From Lunularia cruciata (taxonomy: Eukaryota > Streptophyta > Marchantiopsida > Lunulariales > Lunulariaceae), in NCBI GenBank assembly GCA_948567375.1, contig OX419759.1, positions 42,013,493 to 42,077,492 on the forward strand: a stretch of DNA of 64,000 bases. The letters are read 5' to 3'. A model generated the notes under the pieces. It was not told the DNA's origin, searched no databases, and was given only the letters and a program-made list of their open reading frames with translations. Of the stretch, positions 11,500 through 21,496 are shown piece by piece. The position numbers were made by a program, and so were the translations under genes. Every line of letters starts with the position of its first letter. Positions within the stretch are counted from its first letter, which is position 1.

Positions 11500-11870
11500 G
11501 ATTTTACCTCTTGTGGTTTACCCTTGTAATACTTGATGGGGTCTTCTTATCTTCTTGTTATCCTAAGGTGGTGTCGCCTTTCTATAATAGCAAGCAAACC
11601 TACCTTTTTTGCACTCATGGCTGATTTTTCCGACTTCATACTTGGGATTGTGTATCCATGCAATGCAACTCAACCAAGGGTACCACATATGTACCAAGAT
11701 ATTTTACAGAAATACCTAACATTAAATTATGTTGCTTAAGCATGCAAGGTGCCATATTGACTATTGTTTGTTTTTGTCGCTCCACTATGCCCTGTATGTT
11801 TCTGTCACATTTTTTATTGAAATATTTTTTTATGCTTCCATCAATCAATCAATAAATTAGTTTCAATGAG
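11500..11870 (-). pseudogene. Ty1/copia integrase fragment
   Basis: Minus strand 11848-11636 contains GIVERQKQTIVNMAPCMLK, matching the copia integrase region around the catalytic Glu (family pattern NGVAERKNRTIVEMARCML). It continues with an eroded stretch that includes EDPIKYYKGKP near 11530. Lies between the gag remnant and RT in the proper copia order. Confidence 0.7.
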
Positions 11871-11879
11871 TTCAACTCT

Positions 11880-12323
11880 TAAAGCCTTAGTCCTCAATTG
11901 CATTAAGGTGAGTTTACATGGTTATCTGATGTCTTGTTTCAATGAATAAATTCTCAAATAGAATGAAAGTATGCTTCTTATGCTACTCACTGTGCACCAG
12001 CCAGAATATCCCATGCGTCCTTTGAGGTCAATGCTTTTCTAAGGAAAGGAATTGGAGACTCCACAACTGAATATCTTAGAACTCCATATGCTCTCTTTTC
12101 TCTCTTATTAAGTTCTCTAAATGTTTCCTACTTTGTTGAAAGTGATATTTTTTCAATCCCATCTACAATGTCAAAAAGGTCAATTCTATACTTCCACAAG
12201 CTGTTGTTTATACCACCTCAGTTTTAGTGATTTGCTAAGAATATTATCATGGCTATCACCTCTTACTATCTCTCTTACTTTTGGGTCAATCTAACTTATG
12301 AAACTCAATGAGACAATCACTCA
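11880..12323 (-). pseudogene. Ty1/copia gag remnant
   Basis: Minus strand 12033-11989 encodes ALTSKDAWDILAGAQ, the typical copia gag (UBN2-like) motif in which the capsid protein has a (T/S)S(K/A)xxWDxL core. Surrounding frames are broken. It is preceded, on the minus strand, by the primer binding site at 12340-12324. Confidence 0.6.
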
Positions 12324-12340
12324 CTTGGGCCTTGATACTA
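12324..12340 (-). promoter_or_regulatory. Copia primer binding site, initiator tRNA-Met type
   Basis: Minus strand TAGTATCAAGGCCCAAG resembles the common copia site TGGTATCAGAGCC, with differences expected from decay. It implies that the 5' LTR lies to the right (12341 to perhaps 12590); that stretch contains a TATA-like TATATAAAC but I could not fix the outer LTR end. Confidence 0.55.
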
Positions 12341-12689
12341 TATAAACATGTGAGAGAATGCAAGAGTGTGGTTCTTTATTGATTCATTAAATCTCTATAT
12401 TTTTGGTCATAATTTTTCATAAGGAACTATGGTGCCAACCTTTTTGTGTTAATTGATTGTTTTAGTATTAATTTTAACTTTGTTTGGGAGGAGGTACTAG
12501 TCTATTCTACCATTTTGATAGGAAAACATGTAGATAGTGCATTCTTTGGAGTTGTGACTTGAGGTGCTCCCCTTTCTTCAAGAATTGCTTCTGTTCATCA
12601 TATCAGGCTTAAGTGGTAGAGAACCACTGACAATATTGTAGTTAAGTAGAGAAGTGCCTCAAATGGAGAGACACTTGAAGGAATGACAT

Positions 12690-12850
12690 TAGCAAGCTGG
12701 GATGGGAGAAGCACTTGAAGTGGTGTAGGATAATCTCTAGTACTTACAGGATGTTTAGCACTTGGAATGATGTAGGATAATCCAGAGTACTTGCAGGCCA
12801 ACTTACTTGCAAGATGTTCAGCACTCAGAGTGATGTAGGATGATCCCAAA
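12690..12850. repeat. Degenerate short tandem repeat
   Basis: Three imperfect units built around GATGTAGGATAATCC with AGCACTTGGAATG and AGTACTTGCAGG. A similar GTGCTCTTGGA or GCACTTGGAGT style repeat occurs at 32110-32300, suggesting a shared, unidentified LTR family. Confidence 0.5.
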
Positions 12851-13166
12851 TGTTGACAAGAAGAATGAGTCTAAAGGTCAAGCAAGTAACATGTATCAAG
12901 CTGGCATGCAAAGTTGTGTCACAAAGGAAAAGGGAGAGAGATTCCCCACACATTTCCATCTTGTAGGTTATTTCAAGTCACAACTTGAAGGACCTACCCA
13001 GATCGCCAAGTATTGGCTGGCCAATGCTAAGTTTGCAAAGACAAACCAATTTGTGCATGTAGATGAAGAACTAGCCTTGCCAAAGGGTCCAAGGAAGAAG
13101 AACACCACACCAAAGAAGAAGTCACTTCTTCTAAAAAAGAATTCAAGGCGAGTGCATGTCATGTGA
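12840..13166 (+). CDS. Uncharacterised basic ORF, 108 residues
   Basis: One open frame from ATG at 12840 to a stop at 13166. The C-terminal third is strongly basic (GPRKKNTTPKKKSLLLKKN), as in nucleic-acid-binding or nuclear-localisation tails. No domain is recognised. The frame stays partly readable to about 13290 after the stop. Its neighbours are retroelement debris, and a decayed acidic ORF follows on the same strand (14130-14740), so the most likely origin is a retrotransposon gag-like or accessory ORF. It could also be chance. Confidence 0.35.
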   Translation: MIPNVDKKNESKGQASNMYQAGMQSCVTKEKGERFPTHFHLVGYFKSQLEGPTQIAKYWLANAKFAKTNQFVHVDEELALPKGPRKKNTTPKKKSLLLKKNSRRVHVM

Positions 13167-13169
13167 GAA

Positions 13170-14125
13170 AAACCAGTCCTGCAATTGAGGTGGGCTATGG
13201 GACATATGGAAGGTGACTTACACAGATCCTTGCACGACCTTGGATTTGGCTTGGGGAGGGGTGTTTCTCCACTAAGGCACAAGAAGTTCCCATAGACACT
13301 TACCTTGGAGATAGTTCAAGGGTATGTCACCTCCATGAACCTTGAACCTTCTATTTGTATGCCACTCAATCTCCAAGTAGCTAGTTGACAAGGCAATGGG
13401 AACTTACTGTCTTCCCAATATTCAAAAAAATAGTGCAATGAGGAATGAGAGTATTGTACCATGAATGAAATTATATTGACTCCACCATTTCCATACAATT
13501 AGTCACCCTTTCCCAGCAATAATATTGAACTACCCTTTTATTGTCTTTCAATAGCTCAATTCTTCTCTACTACCAATCCAAATAAAATGTATGTTTGACC
13601 TTTTATATTAACTCTTGTAGTCTCTTATTACTTTGTTCAAATAGGTGGGAGAGGCTAACCTCCTATACCTTCAAGACAAAAACTAATCAGCCAGCCTATG
13701 AAGTTCTATCTCCCTTAAATACCTAGGCTACCCCTAAAAATAATTTTACTTTGGGCCCTTATCCCTGTGCTTACAATAGGGAGCCACCACTTCAATGGGA
13801 CTCACCCTTCATGCTACTTATATCCCCTCCGTTAGATGTTTTCCTCAGATAATCCTAATCTAACTTGATAGTGTACTACTGGTTCTTAATTACAGTCCTA
13901 AGTTGGGATTTCCTGCAAATGTATTCCTGCCAGATGGGTTCCTGCCCAAGGGTTCCCTAGATGGATCCCCACCTTTTGCTCCATAAAAATGCATAGATTG
14001 TTGAAATTTCCTCTTTAGAAGATGAGCCAAGGACACTGAAATAGATGAAGATGATAACAAAGAGGAGCAAGGATCCTTCACTTTGCAAGGATTGACCTCT
14101 GCTTCAAGAGACAATGATGAAAGGA
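13170..14125. other. No recognisable feature
   Basis: About 950 bases with only short ORFs. A weak plus-strand frame with Asp/Glu-rich character (EIDEDDNKEEQGS near 14040) suggests the acidic remnant that follows may begin here. Confidence 0.4.
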
Positions 14126-14740
14126 GAATAACCCGAGGAAGATGCCCAGTCTATACTGCACGTGCAGGACCAAGATATGGACAAGTTCTCTATAGATGAA
14201 GAAGAGCACACGATGGACGAAGCAGCAGTGCCAAAGTAGGCACCATTGAGTCTGGATATGCAGGAAGAAGAAGCCATAGTGGAGATTCAAGAGTGGACCG
14301 AGTGATAGAAGGACCAAGAACTTTGGATAAGAAGAGAGAAGGCGCCCAAAGATTGCATAGAAGAAGATCACATCATAGAAAATGCCAAAAAAGAGGAGGA
14401 GGTTGACATTGTGACTGATCTTCCAAAGGCTGCACCCAAAGTGCAAGAGCTAACAACAAGTTCCAAGTTAGTGTAGATGCAAGAAGTATTGAGCTTCATC
14501 ATTCATTCAATTGGCACTGCATTGCAGTTGATGGAGGTGTTGCTGCCCTAGTACCAAGTTAAGTGCCTTGATGTGGTAGACTACACCACTTTGATCAAAG
14601 CTATGCATAAGCAGGTCTACACTTGGAAGGCCAAAGAAGACTTGGTAAAAGAAAAAGTAGAAAGGCCAAAGGCATATACAAGGCAAAGATTTCAAAGGTA
14701 AGTTGTTGTGCATATATACATTGTTACACAACATACATCG
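14126..14740 (+). pseudogene. Decayed acidic ORF of unknown retroelement
   Basis: One plus-strand frame can be followed for about 200 codons with only seven stops, mostly TAG or TGA one transition from Gln or Trp codons. It is rich in Glu and Asp at the start (DKFSIDEEEHTMDEAAVP, MQEEEAIVEIQEW) and becomes basic and helical at the end (TTLIKAMHKQVYTWKAKEDL). Such long low-stop frames in repeat DNA usually mark an old coding region. I do not recognise a family. A similar helical ORF remnant lies at 31400-32030. Confidence 0.45.
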
Positions 14741-14759
14741 CTGTCAACATCATAAACAA

Positions 14760-15260
14760 TAGAAGCACAACTCACACATGACCCTTTAGAACTCAGCAAG
14801 ATTGTTCTTCAACCCAAACGGTGAGAATTTCCACTGATATAACACATCCTTACCGTGAGGATCAATAGCCTATAATGCTTTTGTAGACTTATCCTCCTCC
14901 CTGATCGGCAAATGATGATATCCCGCTTGAAGATCCAAATTATTGAAGACCTTTGCATGCCCAATCGCATCAAAAATCTCCTCCAGTGTAGGCATGGCAT
15001 ACCAATCATCCTTGGTCTATTGGTTGATAGGACGGTAATATCCACACATCCGCTTATTTGTGTAGTTGCCATGCATATCCTTCTTGGCTAGCATCAATGT
15101 TGTTGATGCATACTCTCCATATGAAATCTCTACCAAACCAGCCTCAAAAAGGTCACTACTCTAGCTCTGAATCAATGTCCTCTCCATGCCACTATAGCGA
15201 TAAGGACATCAAAAAACTGGTGTATCGCTAGTCAGCTCAATCCATATCCCATGTCCCTTC
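14760..15260 (-). pseudogene. Element H reverse transcriptase, N-terminal half
   Basis: Minus-strand frames, shifted twice, give a Ty3/gypsy-type RT: EYASTTLMLAKKD, RMCGYYRPIN, AMPTLEEIFDAIGHAKVF, NNLDLQAGYHHLPIREEDK and YQWKFSPFGLKN. The first catalytic Asp (in NLDL) is present. The match stops at about 14765, before the YxDD box, so RNase H and integrase are gone. It follows the methyltransferase and its linker (15720-15260) in the same orientation, which is what shows the methyltransferase belongs to the retroelement polyprotein. Confidence 0.85.
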
Positions 15261-15720
15261 AGAGCACCAAAATCCTTCATATTGAAGGCAAAACAACTCG
15301 TGTGACTCTTCCAGAACCTCCAAACCCTCGGTCTTTCCTCTCTAACAAGCTTGGGTCTAAGATTTGGCTCCCAAGTATTCTTTGTAACTATCGTAGGAGT
15401 GGAAGATGTGCTGATTGGCTGCTACATTCGGCCCTTGGGAGCAATAGTGTCATGCCTCCGACCACTAGAGGTCCCAACCTCTGCGTGAAAAACTCCTTCC
15501 ACTTTGGTTGCAAGCTCCACACGTCCTCTAGTTGCATCCCAAGTGGACCAAGGGTGTAATCTAAGTAGCCCATGCTCACCTAAATGGACTCCAAGTAGAC
15601 CACTCTCCCTACTAGCTATTGGCTGTGTCCCAAGAATATCATGTCCACTCGGTCCACCGCTCCCAGCATGTGCCTGAATTGTCTCTATAGGCACAGGGCT
15701 CACAAGTGTCCGAGTGGTGA
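15260..15720 (-). pseudogene. Element H linker between methyltransferase and RT
   Basis: A minus-strand frame open from 15832 to 15422 starts with the last methyltransferase motif and continues as a Gly/His/Ser-rich linker with no recognised domain. Frameshifted pieces continue to the RT. Stops are few, in line with a former continuous polyprotein. Confidence 0.6.
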
Positions 15721-16347
15721 TACCTATCAAGTGCATCCTATGCTTCTCTACCAAGGCAAGGCTCACAATCCAGGTCATACAGTTCAGGTCCATAGCCTGA
15801 CCTAACACTTGACGCATGGATGCCTCTAACACTACTGGAACAGCGATAATACCGGTGCAAAATCCATTGCCCGCTCTCTCTCATTGGCATTGGGCTCCAC
15901 TAATTGCTGCAATTGTGAGTCCCAAACAAGTCCAGGTCCTACTTCTTGAAAAGCATGAGAGCTTGGGAAACTCATGAGTGTGGGAAATGCAGCTCTAGGC
16001 TATCCCACTAGGTTCACCACTGCCATAGGTGACCTATCAGCCACTACTATCATCTAAGATTGACACTCGACATCCAAGATGTCATCAACAAGGATGTGGT
16101 CAAGTCGTTGAATTCCATCATAAGCATGTTGTAAAACCTCTCTAGGTAAGAGGTTCGTCCACCAAAGACAAAGGTGATGAGCCCGTGATCCCACTCTAGT
16201 TGCATCTAACAATACAACAGGTCCCATCCAAGAATGGACCTGATATGTACTTGCCACCACTCTAGTGCGAGAATCACCCATCAAAGGCACGTTCTCCAAA
16301 AGGTAAGCTGAAGAAATGGACTGATGAACTTGGAGATGTTGTAGTAT
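15720..16347 (-). pseudogene. C5-cytosine DNA methyltransferase, motifs VI to X (element H)
   Basis: C5-cytosine methyltransferases move a methyl group from S-adenosylmethionine to cytosine in DNA. On the minus strand, after an in-frame lead from the inserted LTR, the sequence reads AYLLENVPLMGDSR (motif VI, ENV at 16296-16288), then a block ending RAHHLCLWWTN (16185-16153), where the family's motif VIII has an Arg-x-Arg. Next are AFPTLMSFPSSHAF and EPNANERERAMDF (motif IX region, about 15985-15860), and VLGQAMDLNCMTWIVSL (motif X region, about 15808-15760). Two or three stops or shifts break it. Together with 19231-19571 it makes a domain of about 320 residues, normal for the catalytic core. 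No target-recognition comparison is possible here. Confidence 0.8.
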
Positions 16348-16351
16348 CTGT
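16348..16351. repeat. Target-site duplication of solo LTR-B1, left copy
   Basis: CTGT here and CCGT at 19227-19230 flank the LTR (one transition apart). Keeping one copy joins the two methyltransferase parts in frame. Confidence 0.65.
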
Positions 16352-19226
16352 TGTCGTGGGGTTTTGTCCTTGAGAGTGCACCGCGCACCTGGCTGCTAGT
16401 GCTTAGTTGCGATTGGTGTCAATGACTTAAGTCTTCCTGAGGTTTGTCATTCTCTTCCTTGTTCGATATGGCTGGCAGCTCTTCCCAATAGGTCAGGTTG
16501 TTCTAATTGTCCCCAGGGCAGGTTTCTCCCAAGGTTTGTATGTTGGATATTGTAACCTAAAGTTGATCTATAGCATTCAATTGTGTTTGACTGTGTTTGG
16601 CCTTGTAGCTCTACTCCTATATAGTATCGCTTCCAATTCTCTTTTATGTTTGGGTCTGTGGGTTTGGCTCTTGGCTCTTGGCTCAGACAGATTCCTAAAA
16701 TGGCTCTGGTGAGACTTTATGAAATAACCGCAAGCAACTAATGGTGGTCAAACCCGGCTGTATTGATCACTGAACTGTGCAATCATATAGACTGGACCAA
16801 GAGCTCCTAAATGCAGCCCGTCCCTTGACGACATCCATAATTCAGAGTACATTTATCCGTTCATGAATCATCCTCTTCAACCAGTCATACAGCTGTAAGT
16901 CAAACAAGACAAACAATTCTTCCCTATGGAGTGTCCATTCCTACTTTAACACTTGGGCAACCAAGTCATTCCAGCTGAGCATCCAAACTCGTCCAATCAC
17001 ATGCAGACAATCTTCTCAACTCCTTCTCTTTTATCAAACTGTCACTCACCGCTCAGCATTCAAAGCCTCTCCTTCTCTTCTCTCTGCCTGTCACTTCAGC
17101 ATCAGACCTCCAAATCTCCTTTGAGAAAATGGCCTCTCTATCTTCTGCCTAGCATCAGCCATTCCCCAACCTTTGAGAACTGCTATGTTGTCTCCAGCTC
17201 TCTTGGCCCTCACTGTAAAGCTCAAAAATTCCTCTCTGTCTGTCTCTCGTAGTTCACTCTCAAATCCTCACAACTAAATTCTGAAACTCCTCTTTCTGTC
17301 TCTCTTGGTTCACTCTCAACCTTCACAACAACTCGAGAGTTTCTCCTGGGTGTCTCCTGATCAGTCACAGTTCTTCCTTTGAAGCACAGTCCTTGTCTTG
17401 TACAATCCTATTCTCTCAAAGTTCATCTCATTCTCTCCTGACTAAACTTTTGAAACCCAAACTCCTTTCCCTCTGTCCCAGTGCAAAATCTCTCAAAATT
17501 TCCTTCATTTCTCACTTCTCTGTCCAGCTCCTGTACAGCCAGGTCTCTTCCTTCGAAATTTCTCCTTTTCAGCCCTTCTCTCAACGTCCTTCCTTTCAAT
17601 TTCCTCTGCCCATACTCTCCAGCTTCTGTACAGCCAGGTCTATTGTCCAACTCAAAATTTCACTCCTCCTGTCCAGGCTAGCACTCCTTCATTCCTCTCC
17701 TTTTCCTGTCCAAACCCCTCTAGAGTTTCTTCTCTCTCTCTTCAGGCCTTCACATTTCCTGCAAAAATGTGCCTTCCTGGTGTCCTCACAAAACCCCTCA
17801 CATTCATGTGAAAATTGCCTTCCTACACCCTCACCAAATCACTTCACATTCCTGCAAAAATTGTCTTCCTGCAGCCCTCACAAAACCCTTCACAGTCCTG
17901 CAAAAATTGCCTTCCTACACTCTCACCAAACCACTTCACATTCCTGCAAAAATTGTCTTCCTATAGCCCTCACAAACCCCTTCACAGTCCTGCAAAAATT
18001 GTCTTCTTGCAACCTCACCAAACCACTTCACATTGCTGTAAAATTTGCCTTCATGAAACACTATCTGCCCTGCACTTTCAAGCCCTCACATTCCTACAAA
18101 AATTTCCTTCATGAAACACTTTCTGCCCTGCACTTTCAAGCCCTCACATTCCTGCGGAAAATTTCCTTCATGAACACCTTCTGCCCTGAAATCTCAAGCC
18201 CCAACAGACCTGCGAAAATTGCCTTCATGCACCTCACCAAACCCATCACAGTCTTGAGAAATTTGCCTTCATGAAACACTTTCTGCCTTGCACTTTCAAG
18301 CCCTCACATTCCTGCGAAAATTTCCTTCATGGAACACCTTCTGCCCTGAAATCTCGAGCCCCAACAGACCTGCGAAAATTTCCCTTCTTGCAGTCCTCAC
18401 AATCCCTCTCTTCTTTTAAATCTTCCTGTCATCACCTTCTTTCCCTCTCTCCTCTTTTCCCTGCAAAAATTCCCTTTCTTGCATTCCAGGCCAGCCCTAT
18501 GTTTCTCCAAAGCTCTTTCCCTCTCCTTCGATAATCTCTCCCTCCACCAAACCCCCTCTTGTCCAACTCGAAAATTTTCTCTCCTGTGTGTCTTCCTCCG
18601 TCCAAACCCTCCAGCTTCTCCAGAATTTCTCCTCCTGCCAAACCCCCTCCTGTCCAACTCGAAAATTTCTCTCCTGTGTGTGTTCCTCTGTCCAAACCCT
18701 CTAGCTTCTCAAGAATTTCTCCTCCTGCCGAACCCTTTCCTGTCCAACTCGAAATTTCCTCTCCTGATTTTTCCTCTGTCCCTAAAGAGCCTTCCTGACT
18801 ACTCCTAACATTCATTCCAAAATTCCTTTCGATTCACTTCCTTCCTGCCACCTTCTGTCCTCTGCCCCCAAACTCCTCCTGTCAGTCCCCGAAAAAAAAA
18901 ACCTCTTTTTCTCTCAAAAATTTTGTCCCCAACTCCTCTCTCAAAACTCCCCTGTCACTTTTCCAAAACCCTACTCCTTTCTTCTCCCAAAATTTTCTGC
19001 CACTCCTCTCGAAATCCTCTGCAAACTTCCCTCTCAAAATCTTTTGGCATTTTGTGAAAACCCTCAGCCCTTCTCTGTCTCCTCACTTTCTCCCAAGACA
19101 AGGTAGCAAAACCACACCTGAGACATATTATCATAAATCCCTATTCCTTACAACAAATAAAAGAGAAAAGAAAATTTATCACACCAAAAGCCTCAAGGGT
19201 ACACGTGGGCTATTTTCACGATGACA
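16352..19226. mobile_element. Solo LTR-B (B1) inside the methyltransferase
   Basis: A 2,875-bp LTR with ends TGTCGTGGGG and ACGATGACA, homologous at both ends to 60856-63373 (shared GAGAGTGCxCCGxGCAC after the start and CAAGGGTACACGT before the end). It has no internal region. Its middle is unusually pyrimidine-rich on the plus strand with a minisatellite, which creates long chance ORFs (17393-18274 and others). Orientation is not certain: the minus-strand reading TGTCATCGTGAAAATAGCCC is the more LTR-like start. Confidence 0.85.
17750..18420. repeat. Minisatellite in LTR-B1
   Basis: Imperfect units of about 45-47 bp (CCTGCAAAAATTGxCTTCCT, at 17851, 17898, 17943, 17989, 18034) followed by units near 58 bp built on TTCATGAAACACTTTCTGCC. 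Similar but differently sized units occur in LTR-B2. Confidence 0.8.
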
Positions 19227-19230
19227 CCGT

Positions 19231-19571
19231 AACATCTCCCAAAACACACCAGGACGAGGATCCTGAAGACCCAAACCGTGGCCCGCACATGTATGTCCCT
19301 AACATGGCCATCCAGAAATCACAAAGTGAATAGGCCCATGTCTGTCTAGGTCATGCACCCCTAGTAAGGAAATGTATGTTGGTAGGGCCTTCTGGTAACC
19401 TCTAACTACTGACATCGATAATAACTCTGGATAGGCCAAGTGTGCTACATGATGTAGAGAGACTCGCCTAGCAGTCTCACCTCTCTCTACATACAAGTAC
19501 CTCTGTACTCGTATACCCGCCTGTAATACCGTAGCTAGTCCGGTGCTAATCCCACCAAATAACTCGAATAG
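19231..19571 (-). pseudogene. C5-cytosine DNA methyltransferase, motifs I to IV (element H)
   Basis: The minus strand reads LFELFGGISTGLATVLQAG (motif I, the S-adenosylmethionine-binding loop, from 19571), RYLYVERGETARRV (motif II region), HDLDRHGPIHFVISGWPC (end of the fold with motif IV, the Pro-Cys nucleophile, Cys codon at 19304-19302), then GHTCAGHGLGLQDPRPG and FWEML. The invariant Gln after the Cys is a TAG stop (19301-19299), one C-to-T change from CAG. Only one other stop occurs just upstream, at about 19590. It is preceded by protease and a spacer in the same orientation. Dinoflagellate and charophyte retrotransposons are known to have captured such enzymes, which is the closest published parallel I know. 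Confidence 0.85.
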
Positions 19572-19592
19572 ACGTACCCCCTCTACTAGATA

Positions 19593-20108
19593 CTACCAAG
19601 CAATGAGTGTGGTATCCAGAGGTGTCAAAGCAATCAACTCTGGAGGCTCATCCTCACACTCATCTTCTGATGGTAGGAAGGCTACACTCCAAGCTTGCTG
19701 CACCAACTGATCTGCATGCTTTTGCAATGCCTCCTCTAAACTCCACAATGGCACATCCAAGATGGATGGAACAATCCCACTTGTACTCCAAATCCGAGTG
19801 ATCTCCTCTGGTATTGGAGTATCCTCTCCATGGGCATTCCCTTCCAACAAATCACCAGGCCAAGTAACTGCACCACTGAAAGCTAAAACTGATGCGGCCA
19901 TGGTCTCGGACTGTAGTGAGCCAAGATTGCCACTACTAAAGCGTACTGGTAGGCGACATACCCATCCTTCATCAGACTGCCAACCAGGTCTATAGGAGGT
20001 TGTCTCCTCCCAATAGTCAATGCTGAAACCCATGGAGTATAACATTACTCCTCCAACTAGCACATCATATGACTCAACTATTGTTGCAATAGCTTGAGCT
20101 CTCACCAC
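19593..20108 (-). pseudogene. Element H protease C-terminus and spacer
   Basis: A 171-residue open frame. It begins with the C-terminal half of a retroviral-type aspartic protease (AIATIVESYDVLVGGVMLY, the conserved hydrophobic-Gly strand of the family), then TSYRPGWQ and LPVRF, then TWPGDLLEGN and an acidic spacer (PSEDECEDEPPE) leading to the methyltransferase. The stop at its end lies about 20 bases before motif I, so protease, spacer and methyltransferase were one polyprotein frame. Confidence 0.75.
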
Positions 20109-20185
20109 CGAGCTATCTATCGGATGAACAGGCTGAACCTAGACAACAAGCTCCCCACGTGTGATGTACTATGTCAAGCCACCAC

Positions 20186-20635
20186 CTAGAGATGTCTGGA
20201 TCTGAAATGAACACCTCTCCACATCGGTCTTTTGTAACTCCAGACAATTGCAGCCTTCCCCAACATGAAGGGTTGCTCACCAGAGTCTAGCAAGACTCTA
20301 TGCGGTGTATAGACATTCCTTGAGGGTCCCACCAAACAGAAAATCCCCCTTAGGTTATCCAATAGGACAACACTAGGTGTGAACCGTGCTCTCTCAAAGG
20401 CCGGTCTAATTGGCAACTCTTTCAATCTAGCCGTTGCTCCTTGCCATAAACCACTGGTAGCTAAACAGATCTCATGCTCCTCAACCAAGTCAGCTCCACT
20501 ACCAGCCACCTCTTCTCTAGTAGTAGGAATAGCATCATCCCTACTCTCACAAAGCGTGGTAATCAACCAGAACATTGGGGCTGGGTCAACTCCCAATGTA
20601 AACATGTCATTGGCCAAAAACAAAGGATGTCGCAT
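20186..20635 (-). pseudogene. Element H aspartic protease N-terminus
   Basis: A 149-residue frame whose C-terminal part has VLLDSGEQPFMLGKAA. DSG (20287-20279) is the catalytic triad of retroelement proteases, which act as dimers to cut the polyprotein. The frame then shifts and the domain resumes at 20108. The first ~110 residues are gag-protease linker without a recognised motif. Confidence 0.75.
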
Positions 20636-20639
20636 AATC

Positions 20640-21000
20640 AGCTAAGCCGCCCCCAACATCATGTTAGACTCAGTTTGTGCAACAGTAGGTAGCTTACTAG
20701 CGGGTAGTCCATCATGTACTCCATCACCACCTACCACACCTACATTGGGACGTCTAGGAACTATGGATGTCGTCTGCAATGCCTCATATAGCGTGAAAGA
20801 CAGGGGAAGTCTGACTTGTCTCCCAACCTCTCCTCTTTGTGGATCCAATCCCACTAATGCTCCTCTAGGCTCTGGAGCATGTACTGCACTCTTGGTCACT
20901 GCTGCAAATGCATCCACCTATGATGCTCCGCACATGAAGTCCAAAGCATCTCTATCACCCACATATGAAGTGGAAGCCTCAACACCCAAATCTAATCTCC
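20640..21000 (-). pseudogene. Element H gag-protease linker
   Basis: Open minus-strand frame (20917-20642, 91 residues) rich in Pro, Gly, Val and Asp, in line between gag and protease. No zinc knuckle was seen, so part of gag, including the nucleocapsid, is probably deleted. Confidence 0.5.
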
Positions 21001-21492
21001 TCTAGCTACCACCAACACTACTCAAGCTAGAACTCGTAGGTACAGCCGATCTACTCCTGGCCCGGAGCTTGAAGTGATAGAGATATAGTTTCGAGACCAA
21101 TATTGTCTCCATAACTCAATCTCCTCCAAATGAGCTCTCTTGAACTCATGGTAGTCGTCCATCGGTGGACCCTCCAAGTGCTGAAACAATCCCTTCCATG
21201 CCATGAAGGGTGTAAGCAAATTTGGGTTCCATCTACTGCAGATCACACCGGCTATCAAACTCCTGGATAAAGTCATCCAACTCAATGGTACCCATTATAC
21301 CAGAGTAACGCCTAGGGCATTTAGAGGACCCATAAATCTTGTCCATGTCCCACAACAACGGTGCGGACACACCAAGTGCACTCTCAACTAAATCAGCTCC
21401 AATGTCAAACTCCAACTCAAAGTCAATCTCCTCCCTCACTAGGACTTGAGATACACGCTGATACCAAGCACCACTCCAAGTAAACACACTAT
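21000..21492 (-). pseudogene. Element H gag, second part
   Basis: Two overlapping minus-strand frames (21508-21233 and 21285-21022) encode capsid-like sequence: MGTIELDDFIQEFDSRCDLQ, then LTPFMAWKGLFQHLEGPPMD, then YHEFKRAHLEEIELWRQYW. The pattern (hydrophobic helix, then W, then large target-sized helices) is that of Ty3/gypsy capsids. Its upstream end is cut at 21493 by element A-I and continues in frame at 29371-29412. Confidence 0.7.
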
Positions 21493-21496
21493 GTAC

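Noticed and set aside
17393-18274. 293-residue plus-strand ORF, Ser/Pro/Leu/His-rich
   Set aside because: Produced by the pyrimidine-rich minisatellite of LTR-B1. All three plus frames are long and repetitive, and B2 gives different products.
15720-19571. A host methyltransferase gene (MET1, CMT or DRM type)
   Set aside because: No bromo-adjacent, chromo or UBA domains are seen. Motif order is I to X, not the rearranged DRM order. Protease and RT of one retroelement flank it in the same orientation.
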